Source of the DNA: a bacterium | GTDB lineage: Bacteria > Sumerlaeota > Sumerlaeia > SLMS01 | Assembly: GCA_016125005.1 (NCBI GenBank) | Contig: WGMQ01000017.1 | Span: forward strand, 1-55,451 | Length of the DNA: 55,451 bases | Reading direction: 5' to 3' | Part shown: positions 32,317 to 42,037 of the stretch, one piece after another | How the letters are laid out: every line of letters begins with the position of its first letter | Numbering within the stretch: the stretch's first letter is position 1 | The notes under the pieces: generated by a model | Told to the model about the DNA's origin: nothing | Databases searched by the model: none | The model's input: the letters and a program-made list of their open reading frames with translations, nothing else | Program-made: the position numbers and the translations under genes

Positions 32317-35300
32317 TTACCAGGCGCGGTTAAACTGGTAGGCGCCAACGCGCTGGAGGGTGATTGGGAGGGAGGCATCCCTGCCGTCGCCGGACCAGAT
32401 GTAGTCGAAGCTCACCATTACCCGTCGACCGGCGAAGCCCGCTGGGGCCTCATAGTACAGCGAGTATGTTCGCGATTCTCCGACCGTGGGCAAGGGATTC
32501 GATGTGGCCGCGCCATCCACAACGATCATGGCGCTCGTCATGTAGGTCTCGTCGTTGACCCGAAGGCGCACCGTCGGGTAGCTCGCCGACTCTCCTGCCG
32601 CGGCCTCACCGGTCAGCGTGAAGTCGAAACGATAAATGCTCCCCTCCGCAAGCGTGACGCCGAGCGGCGACGTGAAGAAGCCGACCGCCGTGCGCGCCGG
32701 ATCGACCGCGCCGCTGTTCTTGCCGCGCGCCGTCAGGCCTGATCCGCTCTGGGTCAGGATGGCTGGATCATAGTCGTCCGGTAACGTGGTCACGGCCCAG
32801 GGATTCACCCCGTCCGGCATGCTTTCCCAGACAAGTGTCCCCGGCCCCGCGAGCGCCGATACGGGGAACGAATCCACCGTGACGCTGCCCAGGATCAGCT
32901 CTGCCGTGGCGGCATCCAGTGCATCCGTTGCCACCAGATCCATGTCGATGCGTCCCAAACCGTCCCCCACGGGCGCGAAGAGCTGCGTGTACTCCACCGT
33001 CGCCATGCCCGGGCTGTGGGTGCCGTAGTCGCTCGACGAGATGTGGGAGATCCAGCTGTGGCCGAACTCGGTCGGGGAGACGCGGAGGCGAAAGCTCGGC
33101 ACCAGGCCGCTGTCGATCAGCGACGAGGCGATCGAGTATCGCACCCGCGTGATCGAGTCCGCTCCGCTGCCGATGGCGGCGTTATTCCGCTCGAGGAAGC
33201 CCACAGTCTGCCGGGATCCGTTCACCTGCACCGCAAGCCCATCGCCCGAGTTCCGAGTTGTGGGAGTATCATAGTTCGTCAGCGGCACCAGCTCCCAAGC
33301 CTCGGACTCGCGACCGGGCAGATACTGGGCCAGGACCGTGCGCTGCGCATCATCCGGAGCGCCGGCGAAGTTCGTGTTCACGATACTCGTTGCCGAATAG
33401 CGTCCCGAGGCCAGCCCGGTAATGACATTAACCGGCGCGGGAGCCGTCAGAATCGTCACCATGATCGTGCCGTCGAACCCGAGGACCACCTGGGCGGTCA
33501 CCGTGGACGTGCTCTGATAATACGGGACGGAATCCCACGTCACCCAAGCCTTCGTCGCATCCTGCCCGATACGAATCGTGCCACCGGAAGTGGGGTCGAG
33601 ATCCGTGAAATGCGCCGAGATTCGCGGCACCAGGAAGTGGTTCCCCACCGTCGGGTTGTAGGCCGTGTCTGAGGTCCCCAGCGTGACCGAGCCATTGCTG
33701 ATCGCGAACAGCGACCGATACTCGCGACCGTAGAACGGGAACGTGGCGCCATTCGCCAGAACCAACTCGGCGTCGTCATCGTCACCCATCGAAACCGCAT
33801 CGCCAAGCGCCGCGTCGACGGGGAACTGCGTTGCGGCCCGCTGGGTTACCGTATAGCCACCAGAGTAGTTGCCCGGCGTGAAGACAAGCGTCCGGTTGGC
33901 CAGCGGATAGGCATTCGACTGATAGAGCGCCGCCAGATAGTCCGTGGCCTCGCGGGTGCGAAGATGCAGGCATCCCTCCTCCGACGGCACGGTCGTGACA
34001 TTGCCAGCCTCGTCCGTCAAAGTGAGACGATAGAAGTAATTAGTGCTCTTCGTCAGCGAGTTCGCGCCAAGCACGGCCGTTGTGACCAGATCCGAAGTAT
34101 TCACCGTGATGTCGGCGTTCCCACAGGCGGTGGCGGACAACTTCATGCTGATGCGAACGGGCTCGCTCGACTGAACAAAGGCCTGCGCCGACGTCTGGCC
34201 AATGGGCGTGACCTCAAGCCGCTGAAGCGCCGGGGCGACCGCATCAATGCTGGCCGACGTGGTAATTGCCGCGGGACCTGTTCCATCCGAAGCGTCCTGA
34301 TAGGTTGCGGTGATGACTGCTCCGTCGGTGAGTGCCAGCGCACCCAGATTCAGTGTCGCGTTGAACTGTCCCTCGATCGTCGCATCGGCGGTTGTCTGGA
34401 CGTTGATGGTCCCGCCCGGATAGGCAAGCTGGACACTCTGCGACGGATTGCCGATCAGGTCGCTATCCAGCAGCGTTAGCCTTGCCGTGGCAGTCGGTGA
34501 GTACTTGGTCCGGTCGAAGGTCAGCTGCCCGCGCGCCTGCGCCAGCGGCGGAATCAGGGGGACCAGCACCTCGATCTTGCTGACTTCCTCGAACGTTAGC
34601 CCCGTGGGCGAACCCGTGTCGGGAACCCGGTTGCTCTCCGTGCAGCTCGATCCGCTACGCGTGCGGAAGTCGGTGGCGCCACGCACCAGGATACCCTCGA
34701 CCTGAAGCGTCTGCGCGTTGAAGACCGGCGAGCCCGAATTGCCGCCGTATGTATCCAGGTTGGCTTGAAAGTAGGGGATGCCATTCTTGGCGTCCTTCAC
34801 GACCGCTCCGCCCGCCACCTTCTGCGGGAGACCCGACGGCTGGCCGATGACCACCAGCGGTGTGTTGTTGCTGATGGAGCCCGAGCGCCGTATAGACAGG
34901 GGAGAAATTCCCTCCACGGGCCGATCCAGCTTCACAAGGCAGTGATCGTTGTTTCCCGCCAGCGCCTGATCGACGATCGAAGCGCAGAAGTACACCTTGT
35001 CTCCGGGGGCAGGATTCACCGGCCCATCGGAGGCCGACTGCATGGCCCAGCCGAAGACGAAGGCCGTGCTGCTGCACTCCGACGCGGTCTCGATGCAGTG
35101 ACCCGCCGTGACGATCATGTCCGGCGCCACCAGGAAACCGGTACACCAAGGCGCCACCGGCTGGCCGCGGAAGGGCTCGTCGGAACAGAGCGTGCCACCT
35201 CCTGCGCTGGTCCAGGAACCTGAGGAGACCTGCCAGTTGGATCCCTGAGCTGTCAGGCTGGAACGCGAGACCAGGCCGCAGGAAGACTCAGCGACGCGCT

Positions 35301-35874
35301 TTAGGTTCGGATCGGTTACCGTGTAGGTATCCACGCGATCGTCGTTGCCATAGATGACCTTAAGCTCCGGCCCACGCGCCACCAACCCGCCTGTCGCAGC
35401 AAGGCCCTGTGTCAGCCGATAATCCTGGTAGAATTTCTCCGCCCGCGCCCGCCGGTAACCTGCGGAGGACTCGTCGGCAAAATCGAGGCGTAGCGCCGTG
35501 ACAGTCGCCGTCGAAGCCAGATTCTTTCCCGTGGAGACCAGCTCCATCCGAATGAGATCCGATTCCATCCAAGCCGTACTGAACGTTCCCTCGGGAGAAA
35601 GGTCATCCCCAGTGACAATCTGCCAGTCGCCGGACTTCACACCCGACAAGACGAGGAAGTCACCATCAGCCAACGTGACCTTGCCCAGCTCCAAGGCGAT
35701 GCGACCCGCATCCTCGAATTGCACATCTGTCGCGGCGGCAACGCCATCGGCGGGGACGGAGCCGCCTACGACTCCCAGCACCACATCTGTCGGCAGACGT
35801 ACCTCAGATGCCTGTGCAGCACCAGTGATACACGCCAGCACCAGAAGCGCAGCCGTCGCGTTAAGTCCATGCAT
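32317..35874 (-). CDS. Large secreted trypsin-like serine protease with multidomain C-terminus
   Basis: A 1185-residue exported protein. The start at 35874 (AAGGA upstream) begins signal peptide LNATAALLVLACITGAAQA. After about 180 residues comes an S1 protease domain with TAGHC (His), NNDHCLVKLD (Asp) and GGNSGSPVF (Ser), and several cysteines likely in disulfides. The rest has a beta-sandwich unit (QLTFDRTKYSPTATARLTL), a fibronectin-like unit (FYRLTLTDEAGNVT), and a nidogen-like unit with DDDAELVLANGATFPFYGREY and ISNGSVTLG. Several hundred further residues of beta-rich sequence end in FNRAW. It probably acts on external proteins. It diverges from the CoA-transferase gene. Confidence 0.85.
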   Translation of the reverse strand: MHGLNATAALLVLACITGAAQASEVRLPTDVVLGVVGGSVPADGVAAATDVQFEDAGRIALELGKVTLADGDFLVLSGVKSGDWQIVTGDDLSPEGTFSTAWMESDLIRMELVSTGKNLASTATVTALRLDFADESSAGYRRARAEKFYQDYRLTQGLAATGGLVARGPELKVIYGNDDRVDTYTVTDPNLKRVAESSCGLVSRSSLTAQGSNWQVSSGSWTSAGGGTLCSDEPFRGQPVAPWCTGFLVAPDMIVTAGHCIETASECSSTAFVFGWAMQSASDGPVNPAPGDKVYFCASIVDQALAGNNDHCLVKLDRPVEGISPLSIRRSGSISNNTPLVVIGQPSGLPQKVAGGAVVKDAKNGIPYFQANLDTYGGNSGSPVFNAQTLQVEGILVRGATDFRTRSGSSCTESNRVPDTGSPTGLTFEEVSKIEVLVPLIPPLAQARGQLTFDRTKYSPTATARLTLLDSDLIGNPSQSVQLAYPGGTINVQTTADATIEGQFNATLNLGALALTDGAVITATYQDASDGTGPAAITTSASIDAVAPALQRLEVTPIGQTSAQAFVQSSEPVRISMKLSATACGNADITVNTSDLVTTAVLGANSLTKSTNYFYRLTLTDEAGNVTTVPSEEGCLHLRTREATDYLAALYQSNAYPLANRTLVFTPGNYSGGYTVTQRAATQFPVDAALGDAVSMGDDDDAELVLANGATFPFYGREYRSLFAISNGSVTLGTSDTAYNPTVGNHFLVPRISAHFTDLDPTSGGTIRIGQDATKAWVTWDSVPYYQSTSTVTAQVVLGFDGTIMVTILTAPAPVNVITGLASGRYSATSIVNTNFAGAPDDAQRTVLAQYLPGRESEAWELVPLTNYDTPTTRNSGDGLAVQVNGSRQTVGFLERNNAAIGSGADSITRVRYSIASSLIDSGLVPSFRLRVSPTEFGHSWISHISSSDYGTHSPGMATVEYTQLFAPVGDGLGRIDMDLVATDALDAATAELILGSVTVDSFPVSALAGPGTLVWESMPDGVNPWAVTTLPDDYDPAILTQSGSGLTARGKNSGAVDPARTAVGFFTSPLGVTLAEGSIYRFDFTLTGEAAAGESASYPTVRLRVNDETYMTSAMIVVDGAATSNPLPTVGESRTYSLYYEAPAGFAGRRVMVSFDYIWSGDGRDASLPITLQRVGAYQFNRAW

Positions 35875-36059
35875 GCCAGTAGAGTCCTTGCGATGAAGTC
35901 CGGAAGTGCTCAGCTTCCCCCCGGTGGGAACCCCGCCCACTTGGGAGAGTGGACTCAGCGGATGCTGCTCACAAGCGGATTCGCCGGGAGCTTCGGGAGC
36001 GCCAGCACAGTCGAGATGATTTTTTCCGGAGGAGATGCTGATCCTGCTGGACGCCGGTC

Positions 36060-36074
36060 GGATAATTCGTATCC
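36060..36074. promoter_or_regulatory. Small inverted repeat in a divergent intergenic region
   Basis: GGATA-ATTCG-TATCC lies in the 333-bp region (35875-36207) between the divergent protease and CoA-transferase genes. It could be an operator. The region also contains a GTGGG/CCCAC stem near 35923-35940; I see no convincing promoter hexamers for either gene. Confidence 0.3.
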
Positions 36075-36207
36075 AATTTAGCCGCATTCGGCGGTGGAGG
36101 GCGTCAAGGCTTCCAAGCTCTGGTCCTCAACCGCCACTTCAGGCGCTCCTCAAGACGTTGGCAACCTGAAAACCATTTCGCACTTCAGAAGGAAGGATCA
36201 GTCCCTT

Positions 36208-37710
36208 ATGTACAACAATCGGTTCCCCATCCTGACACCCGACGAAGCCGCAGCCCACGTATCCAACGGCCAGATGGTCGCTTTCTCGGGCTTCACCCCG
36301 GCAGGCGCCGCCAAGGCGGTCCCGCGGGCGTTGGCCGTGAAGGCGCGCGCGCTGCACGCCAAGGGCGAACCCTTCCGTATCAAGGTCCTGACCGGAGCCT
36401 CCACGGGGCGCAGCCTCGACGAGACCCTCGCAGAAGCGGAGGCCATCTCCTGGCGTGCGCCGTACCAGTCGAGTTCCGCCCTGCGCAAGCAGATGAACGC
36501 GGGCAAGACCGACTTCGTCGACATGCACCTTTCCCATCTCCCGCAGTGGCTCAGCTTCGGCTTCTTTGGAGATATAGACGTTGCTGTGATCGAGGCCAGC
36601 GAGGTCACCGCGGACGGTCGCGTGTACCTGAGCACTTCGGTGGGTGCTTCGCCGACCTTCCTCCAGTTGGCCAAGAAAATCATTATCGAGGTCAACGGCA
36701 CCCTCCACCCGCGCCTGCGTGACATGGCCGATATCGCGGTCCTCCCGCCCCCCCCGCACCGCAGCCCGATCCCCATCTTCCACCCGCTCGATCGCATCGG
36801 TGTTCCCTTCGTGCACGTCGATCCCAAGAAGATAGTCGGCATTGTGCAGACCAACGAGTGGGACGAGGTGGGCGAGTTTAGCCCGCCCGACGAGGCCAGC
36901 CAGCGCATCGCGGGATTCGCCGTCGAGTTCCTTCTTTCCGAAATGAAGGCGGGCCGCATCCCGCCCGAGTTCCTTCCGCTCCAGTCCGGCGTTGGCAACG
37001 TGGCGAACGCAGTGATGGCGGGACTCGGCGACAACGATAAGATCCCTCCCTTCTACATGTACTCGGAGGTCTTCCAGGACTCGCTCCCGGCGTTGATGAA
37101 GTCCGGCAAGATGCTCGGCGCCAGCACCACCAGCCTCACGGTCATGCCCAGCACGCTGCAGGAAATGTATGAGGACATGGACTTCTACACCTCGCGCATC
37201 GTGCTGCGTCCGCAGGAGTACAGCAACAACCCGGGCGTGGTGCGTCGCCTCGGCGTCATCAGCATGAATACGGCGCTGGAGGTGGACATCTACGGCCACG
37301 CCAACAGCACGCACGTTTGCGGGACCACGATGATGAACGGCATCGGCGGCAGCGGCGACTTCACTCGCAATGCCTACTTCTCGATCTTCATGTGTCCCTC
37401 GGTCGCCAAGGGCGGCGCCATCAGCGCCATCGTCCCCTTCTGTTCCCACGTTGACCACAACGAACACTCTGTGCAAGTCGTCATCACGGATCAGGGGATT
37501 GCAGACCTGCGGGGGCGTTCGCCGGAGGAGCGCGCACAACTGCTCATCAACAATTGCGCGCACCCAACCTATCGGGATTATCTTCGTTCCTACCTGGCCA
37601 ACAGCAGGAAGGGGCACCTGCGCCACCAACTCGGCAAGGCCTTCGAGCTCCACGAGAACTTCGTCAACTTCGGACACATGTTGGGCAAGGGGGGGAGCAC
37701 CTCCGCCTGA
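36208..37710 (+). CDS. Acetyl-CoA hydrolase / succinyl-CoA:acetate CoA-transferase
   Basis: A class I CoA-transferase of the acetyl-CoA hydrolase/transferase (Cat1/AarC) family, moving CoA between acyl groups such as acetate and succinate. The N-terminal half has FSGFTPAGAAKAVP and KVLTGASTG. The catalytic glutamate lies in MYSEVFQDS, and GVGNVANAVMAGL matches the oxyanion/CoA-binding motif. The C-terminal half has HVCGTTMMNGIGGSGDF and DQGIADLRG. Starting at 36208 (AAGGA upstream) gives 500 residues, as usual for the family; an open frame to 36094 adds unrelated sequence. Confidence 0.92.
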   Translation: MYNNRFPILTPDEAAAHVSNGQMVAFSGFTPAGAAKAVPRALAVKARALHAKGEPFRIKVLTGASTGRSLDETLAEAEAISWRAPYQSSSALRKQMNAGKTDFVDMHLSHLPQWLSFGFFGDIDVAVIEASEVTADGRVYLSTSVGASPTFLQLAKKIIIEVNGTLHPRLRDMADIAVLPPPPHRSPIPIFHPLDRIGVPFVHVDPKKIVGIVQTNEWDEVGEFSPPDEASQRIAGFAVEFLLSEMKAGRIPPEFLPLQSGVGNVANAVMAGLGDNDKIPPFYMYSEVFQDSLPALMKSGKMLGASTTSLTVMPSTLQEMYEDMDFYTSRIVLRPQEYSNNPGVVRRLGVISMNTALEVDIYGHANSTHVCGTTMMNGIGGSGDFTRNAYFSIFMCPSVAKGGAISAIVPFCSHVDHNEHSVQVVITDQGIADLRGRSPEERAQLLINNCAHPTYRDYLRSYLANSRKGHLRHQLGKAFELHENFVNFGHMLGKGGSTSA

Positions 37711-37731
37711 CGCCACAGGCACCAAGGACAA

Positions 37732-40350
37732 ATGCACGCACTCGCCACGGTCCCCAAGTTTATCACCGATCAACCCCCGGGACCGTGGGAGGCTTTCTTC
37801 GATGCCATGACGCCCACCATTGTCGCGGTCGCGGTGGTGCTGATCGTGGCCTCGGCTGTCGTCGTCACGCGTGGGGCCAGGAAGTTCGAGGAAAGCCATC
37901 GCGAGGAGGGGGCCGCTGAGTTCCCCATTCCCGTCGGCGCCCGCGAGTTCTGGCCCCGCGCGATCCTCAGCTTTCTGCTCGCCATCCTGATCGTCCCGCT
38001 GTGCGTCACCCCCTTCCTCCGATCGTCCATCGTTCCCGTCCCATCGATCCTGATCTCCGAAGTCATGGCTCTCATGTGGGGCCTGTTACTGATTCCGCCG
38101 TTGGCTTGGCTGGTCACGCCTCTCCTGGAAACGCCCCGCCGTTTCCTCATCGGTCATCGCTTCATTCATGTTTTCTCGCCGGGCAATCGGTGGATTATTC
38201 CCGTCGAAGGGATCGAATCAGTCTTTCAGCTTCGCGATAGCCAGCGACGTTTGAGGGGGATTGAGTTCAACATCCGGGCGGACGTCGCGCCGCCTGTCAT
38301 GAATCTGGTCGAGCTATTCACCAGACTGCACAAGCGCCCCAGGGCGTGGAAGCGCCAGGTCATTTTCCGCCCGGCGCTCGGCGCCGAGGGCGAACGATTG
38401 CTGGAGCAGTTGGCCCTTGTGGGCGTGCGACCGGAAACCCGTCTGCTGCTACTCGACGGCGAGGAACCGATGGCGATCCTGCGGCTCTTCGTCGACCTGG
38501 TCTTTTGCGGTCTCTTCCTGACGGCATCCTACTTCGTGGCCCTCGCGACCCTGTTCTGGCTGAACTGGACCTTCTTCGGCGGCATGAACACGCCATGGAG
38601 CTTTGTCGCCGCCATTCCCCTGGCGTTGCTTTATCTCTGTCTGTTCGTCGTGGTGGGGCCCGTCCGCGGATGGCTGTGGAAGAGCCTCCAGATGATCTTT
38701 GTCCGCGGGCCATTCAACGTGGAACTGGCCGAGGGATTCGCCACCCCCGGATCGCCTGCACTCACCACCACGACAGCCTATCTCGAGCCGGACGGCGATT
38801 CGCTCCTCTTTCACTTCCTGGGACGCCGACTCCGCATTCGCCGAAGAGACCTGACCACCCTCTCGATTCGCAGCCTGGGCTGGGGCAATCGGACGCTTTT
38901 CGGCTACCGATACCTCAGTCATCCCATCGTGATCCAGTGGCTCACCGAGGAAGCGGCGGAGCACTGCATCCTGGTCCATGCCTCTTGCCGCAGCTCACTC
39001 GGCAGCGACCGCTGGAGCACCGATCGTCTATACGCGTATCTGTGTCGCTGGCGCGACGGTGATGGTGCGGATCTTGGTCCGCTGCGGCTCGTCACACGCC
39101 CCCGCGCCTTCCCCGCTTTTGCGATCTTTGCCGCCATTTGGCTGCTGATTCCGCTCGTGCACAATCATCTGCTGCTCAGTCGGGTGCGCACCGGTGACTG
39201 GCAACCGAACATTTCCGGGCCCCTCGAACCCGAGGCGGTCCGCCGCGTTGGTTCCAGCGTGCCTGCCGCCGATCCGCGCTCCGTTCTGGTCCTCGAGGCG
39301 GGACACCCGCTGAGTGTGCAGCGCTGGTGGCGCCTCGATCTCGAGACCTCCAACTATTCGTTCCTCTCCTTCGAGACGGACGTGATGCTTTCGCAGCCTG
39401 GTGCGCCGACCTCGCTCCTCACAGCGTCGCTTCACCCCTACATCTTCCAACTCCTCCCCCCGGGGCTCCCTTTCCGCATGAATCGGCTGCTGATCAACAT
39501 CGAGGACGGGAACATCCGCGAGGCCGAGTGGCTCCCCGATTCCATCACCACGCCGCAGGGCGCCCTCAGCCGCAACGGCTGGGTGGCCATGCCGGGCCTC
39601 GCCCGTCCCACCGGCCTCTACTCGAACTCGCCACATCGATCGGTCTATCCGCTCAACACCCTTCGCGACTTCGCTTCCCGCGGACCCTTGGCGCCACTCT
39701 CGGACGAGGACTTCACCATCATCACTCGTCCTTCGCCAGGCGGCGAGTCGCTCCCCGTACCACTCGTCGATGTGGATATATATCTATACGCGCCCAACCA
39801 AATCGCCGACGAGCCCCGGGGCACCGTGCGCGGTGCCGGCTCCACCGGCCTCATCTTCTTTCCCGGCGGCACATCACTCGTCGCCTTCTGGCAGATTCTC
39901 GACCTCCAGACCGGCGAAGTGCGCACCATCCAGCTCCCCGAGGGCATCGAACCAACACTGCAATGGTGGGGGAGAAGCCTGAACGTTTTCCCTCAGGGTG
40001 AGAACCTGGGGATGCGGGTTTGTCTCGAGATCGATGGAAAGCTGCGCAACGAGGTCTGGCTCGTCCGACCCACGGGTGAGTGCGAAGTCCTGGGCACGCT
40101 GGCGGACAACGAGTACCTGCTGTCAGTCGACGAGCAGCGTTGGCTCATCGCGCGAGTGCAGCAGGGCACCGACCCCTCGATCTACCTGCGCAGCAGCGAG
40201 GATCCGGGCAAGGATCGCTTCCTGTTCGAGGGGAACGCGGATTGGCGCTACAGCCTCGTGCGGGACCAAGACCGAATCCTCGCCGGTGAGGGCGGCGGCG
40301 GTCTTCTACTGCGTGACTTTGACGGTGCCGTGGTGCGGCGCTTCGATTAG
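37732..40350 (+). CDS. Large membrane protein of unknown function
   Basis: An 872-residue protein I do not recognise. Hydrophobic segments include IVAVAVVLIVASAVVV, AILSFLLAILIVPLCV, ALMWGLLLIPPLAWLV, a pair around VDLVFCGLFLTASYFVALATLFW and AIPLALLYLCLFVVV (near residues 245-310), and FPAFAIFAAIWLLIPLV (about 465). Between them are cytoplasmic or periplasmic stretches with a PH-like pattern (RFLIGHRFIHVFSPGNRWIIP). The last 390 residues are soluble, beta-rich and propeller-like (LIFFPGGTSLVAFWQILDL; LLLRDFDGAVVRRFD). It starts 21 bp after the CoA-transferase gene, so may be cotranscribed, and overlaps the end of convergent argD by 4 bp. Confidence 0.7.
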   Translation: MHALATVPKFITDQPPGPWEAFFDAMTPTIVAVAVVLIVASAVVVTRGARKFEESHREEGAAEFPIPVGAREFWPRAILSFLLAILIVPLCVTPFLRSSIVPVPSILISEVMALMWGLLLIPPLAWLVTPLLETPRRFLIGHRFIHVFSPGNRWIIPVEGIESVFQLRDSQRRLRGIEFNIRADVAPPVMNLVELFTRLHKRPRAWKRQVIFRPALGAEGERLLEQLALVGVRPETRLLLLDGEEPMAILRLFVDLVFCGLFLTASYFVALATLFWLNWTFFGGMNTPWSFVAAIPLALLYLCLFVVVGPVRGWLWKSLQMIFVRGPFNVELAEGFATPGSPALTTTTAYLEPDGDSLLFHFLGRRLRIRRRDLTTLSIRSLGWGNRTLFGYRYLSHPIVIQWLTEEAAEHCILVHASCRSSLGSDRWSTDRLYAYLCRWRDGDGADLGPLRLVTRPRAFPAFAIFAAIWLLIPLVHNHLLLSRVRTGDWQPNISGPLEPEAVRRVGSSVPAADPRSVLVLEAGHPLSVQRWWRLDLETSNYSFLSFETDVMLSQPGAPTSLLTASLHPYIFQLLPPGLPFRMNRLLINIEDGNIREAEWLPDSITTPQGALSRNGWVAMPGLARPTGLYSNSPHRSVYPLNTLRDFASRGPLAPLSDEDFTIITRPSPGGESLPVPLVDVDIYLYAPNQIADEPRGTVRGAGSTGLIFFPGGTSLVAFWQILDLQTGEVRTIQLPEGIEPTLQWWGRSLNVFPQGENLGMRVCLEIDGKLRNEVWLVRPTGECEVLGTLADNEYLLSVDEQRWLIARVQQGTDPSIYLRSSEDPGKDRFLFEGNADWRYSLVRDQDRILAGEGGGGLLLRDFDGAVVRRFD

Positions 40351-41567
40351 GAAGCGGCGAACTCGGCCATCGCTGCGCGGATCCGGCGTGCGCCTTCCTC
40401 CAGTTCCTCATCGCTGACAATGAGGGGAGGCAGGATGCGGATGACCGTCTCTGCCGTGGCGTTCACGATGATGCCATGCCGACGCGCCACGATGGGGAAG
40501 TTCATCGCGTCGCGCTTCAGCACCAGGCCCTGCATCAGGCCCACGCCACGCACGTGGTTGCACAGGTCGGGAAACTCCTTGGCGATGTCCGCCAGCAGGC
40601 CCCAGAGCTTGCAACCCTTCCGACCAACCTCGGTCAGGAACGCATCGTCGAACAGGACCCGCGTCGAGGCCACGCCCGCGGCGCAAGCCAGCGGCCCGCC
40701 ACCGAAGGTGGTGCCGTGACGGCCCTTCGTGAAGACTTCGGCAAACTCGCCCTTGGCCAGCAGCGCCGACAGCGGGAATCCGCCTGCCAATGCCTTCGCC
40801 AGCGGCACCAAGTCCGGCTGGACTCCGGCCAGTTGGTAGGCCATGCGCTTGCCGGAGCGACCCATGCCGCACTGCACCTCGTCGCAGACGAACACGGCCT
40901 GACGTTCCGTGCAGAGCTGACGCAGGCCGTGCAGGAACTCCGGTGTCGCGGGGCGCACGCCGCCTTCCCCCTGCACCGTCTCCAGCATCACCGCGCACAC
41001 ATCCTGGTCCCACTTCGCCTTCACGTCCTCCAGGTCGTTGAACTCGGCAAAGACAAAGCCCGGCACGAACGGCTCGAAGCCCTTGCGCACCTTCGGCGAC
41101 CAGGTGGCGCTCATGGCTCCATAGGTACGGCCGTGGAACGAACCCTTGAACACGATGATCTTGTAGCGCGAGGGACCGAACTTCTCCACCGACCACATGC
41201 GGGCCAGCTTGATGGCAGCTTCCGTCACCTCTGCGCCCGAGTTCGCGAAAAGGGCCCGATCCATCCCGGTCCCTTCGCAGAGCAACTCCGCCAGTTCAAT
41301 CTGCTGCTCGATCAGCACGCCGTTGGACGTGTGGATCAGCTTGGCTGCCTGCTTCTGGATCGCATCGACGACCGCCGGGTGACAGTGCCCCAAGTTGTTG
41401 ACCGCGATGCCAGCCAGGAAATCGAGATATTTGTTCCCGTCCGCATCCCAGGCCCAGCACCCTTCCCCGCGCACAAGCGCCAGATCGCGACTGCCATAGT
41501 TGGGCATCAAGACGCGCTCGGCGCGCTCCTTCAGAAGCTGGCCGGCGGTGGGGGAAATGGTGCTCAT
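40347..41567 (-). CDS. argD: Acetylornithine aminotransferase (class III)
   Basis: PLP-dependent aminotransferase of arginine synthesis. Key blocks are FLAGIAVNNLGHCHP, LFANSGAEVTEAAIKLAR, FKGSFHGRTYGAMSAT, FVCDEVQCGMGRSGK and LVPLAKALAGGFPLSA with the PLP lysine, then RHGTTFGGGPLACAAG. Start ATG at 41567; a longer frame to 41723 would cover the neighbouring small gene. Length 406 is typical. Related class III enzymes (ornithine, succinylornithine) cannot be fully excluded. Last gene of a ptsH-ptsI-unknown-argD array. Confidence 0.88.
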   Translation of the reverse strand: MSTISPTAGQLLKERAERVLMPNYGSRDLALVRGEGCWAWDADGNKYLDFLAGIAVNNLGHCHPAVVDAIQKQAAKLIHTSNGVLIEQQIELAELLCEGTGMDRALFANSGAEVTEAAIKLARMWSVEKFGPSRYKIIVFKGSFHGRTYGAMSATWSPKVRKGFEPFVPGFVFAEFNDLEDVKAKWDQDVCAVMLETVQGEGGVRPATPEFLHGLRQLCTERQAVFVCDEVQCGMGRSGKRMAYQLAGVQPDLVPLAKALAGGFPLSALLAKGEFAEVFTKGRHGTTFGGGPLACAAGVASTRVLFDDAFLTEVGRKGCKLWGLLADIAKEFPDLCNHVRGVGLMQGLVLKRDAMNFPIVARRHGIIVNATAETVIRILPPLIVSDEELEEGARRIRAAMAEFAAS

Positions 41568-41574
41568 GGAACGA

Positions 41575-41994
41575 TCAGATCTCCTCGAAGTGTTGGAAAC
41601 AACGATAGCCAAAGGTGCGGGCGGCGCGGATCTGGTCCGGCTCGCCAAAATAGTCCTTCCACCCCAACTCGGCGGCCTTCCAGGCGCAATCCCAAGTGAA
41701 GCGGAAGCGCCGCTCGCCGCCATTGACGATCAGCTCGCCGCGGTAGTCACTGCATCCCGACTGGCCGCGGACTTCGATCTTCTCAATGACCAGCGCGGGG
41801 TGCTTCTCCAGCAGGCCGCAAAGCGCTCGGACCACCTTCACCGGCGGGTTACCCGGCCCAAAGACGACGCGCTCATTGCCGCGTCCTTCGCTGGCAACAC
41901 GGTGGGCGGCCTCCGCGAACTCAGGCGTCGCGGCGCTGGCGGCTAGCAACTGATCCAATGTCGGTATCTGGACGACTTCCTGTTCGACGGACAT
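41575..41994 (-). CDS. Small conserved-looking protein of unknown function
   Basis: A 139-residue cytoplasmic protein, start fixed by an excellent ribosome site (AAGGAGAAGGTTCCC before ATG 41994). The N-terminal half is helical; the C-terminal half is mixed, with KIEVRGQSGCSDYRGEL, RRFRFTWDCAWKAAELG and the end FGYRCFQHFEEI. It contains four cysteines and several aromatic residues but no CxxC or recognised motif. It sits between ptsI and argD with 43-bp and 7-bp gaps, so it is probably in the same transcript. Function unknown. Confidence 0.75.
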   Translation of the reverse strand: MSVEQEVVQIPTLDQLLAASAATPEFAEAAHRVASEGRGNERVVFGPGNPPVKVVRALCGLLEKHPALVIEKIEVRGQSGCSDYRGELIVNGGERRFRFTWDCAWKAAELGWKDYFGEPDQIRAARTFGYRCFQHFEEI

Positions 41995-42037
41995 GGGAAC
42001 CTTCTCCTTGGGGGGAAACGGATGGCGACCCGGGCCG

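Noticed and set aside
35918..35945. C-rich stretch resembling the 16-bp leader repeat
   Set aside because: Only partial identity (AACCCCGCCC) and on the strand opposite to the downstream protease gene.
36139..37899. A 586-codon open frame on the minus strand opposite the CoA-transferase gene
   Set aside because: It mirrors a clear CoA-transferase; the translation is His/Arg/Val-rich with no motif. Long antisense frames are expected in GC-rich DNA.
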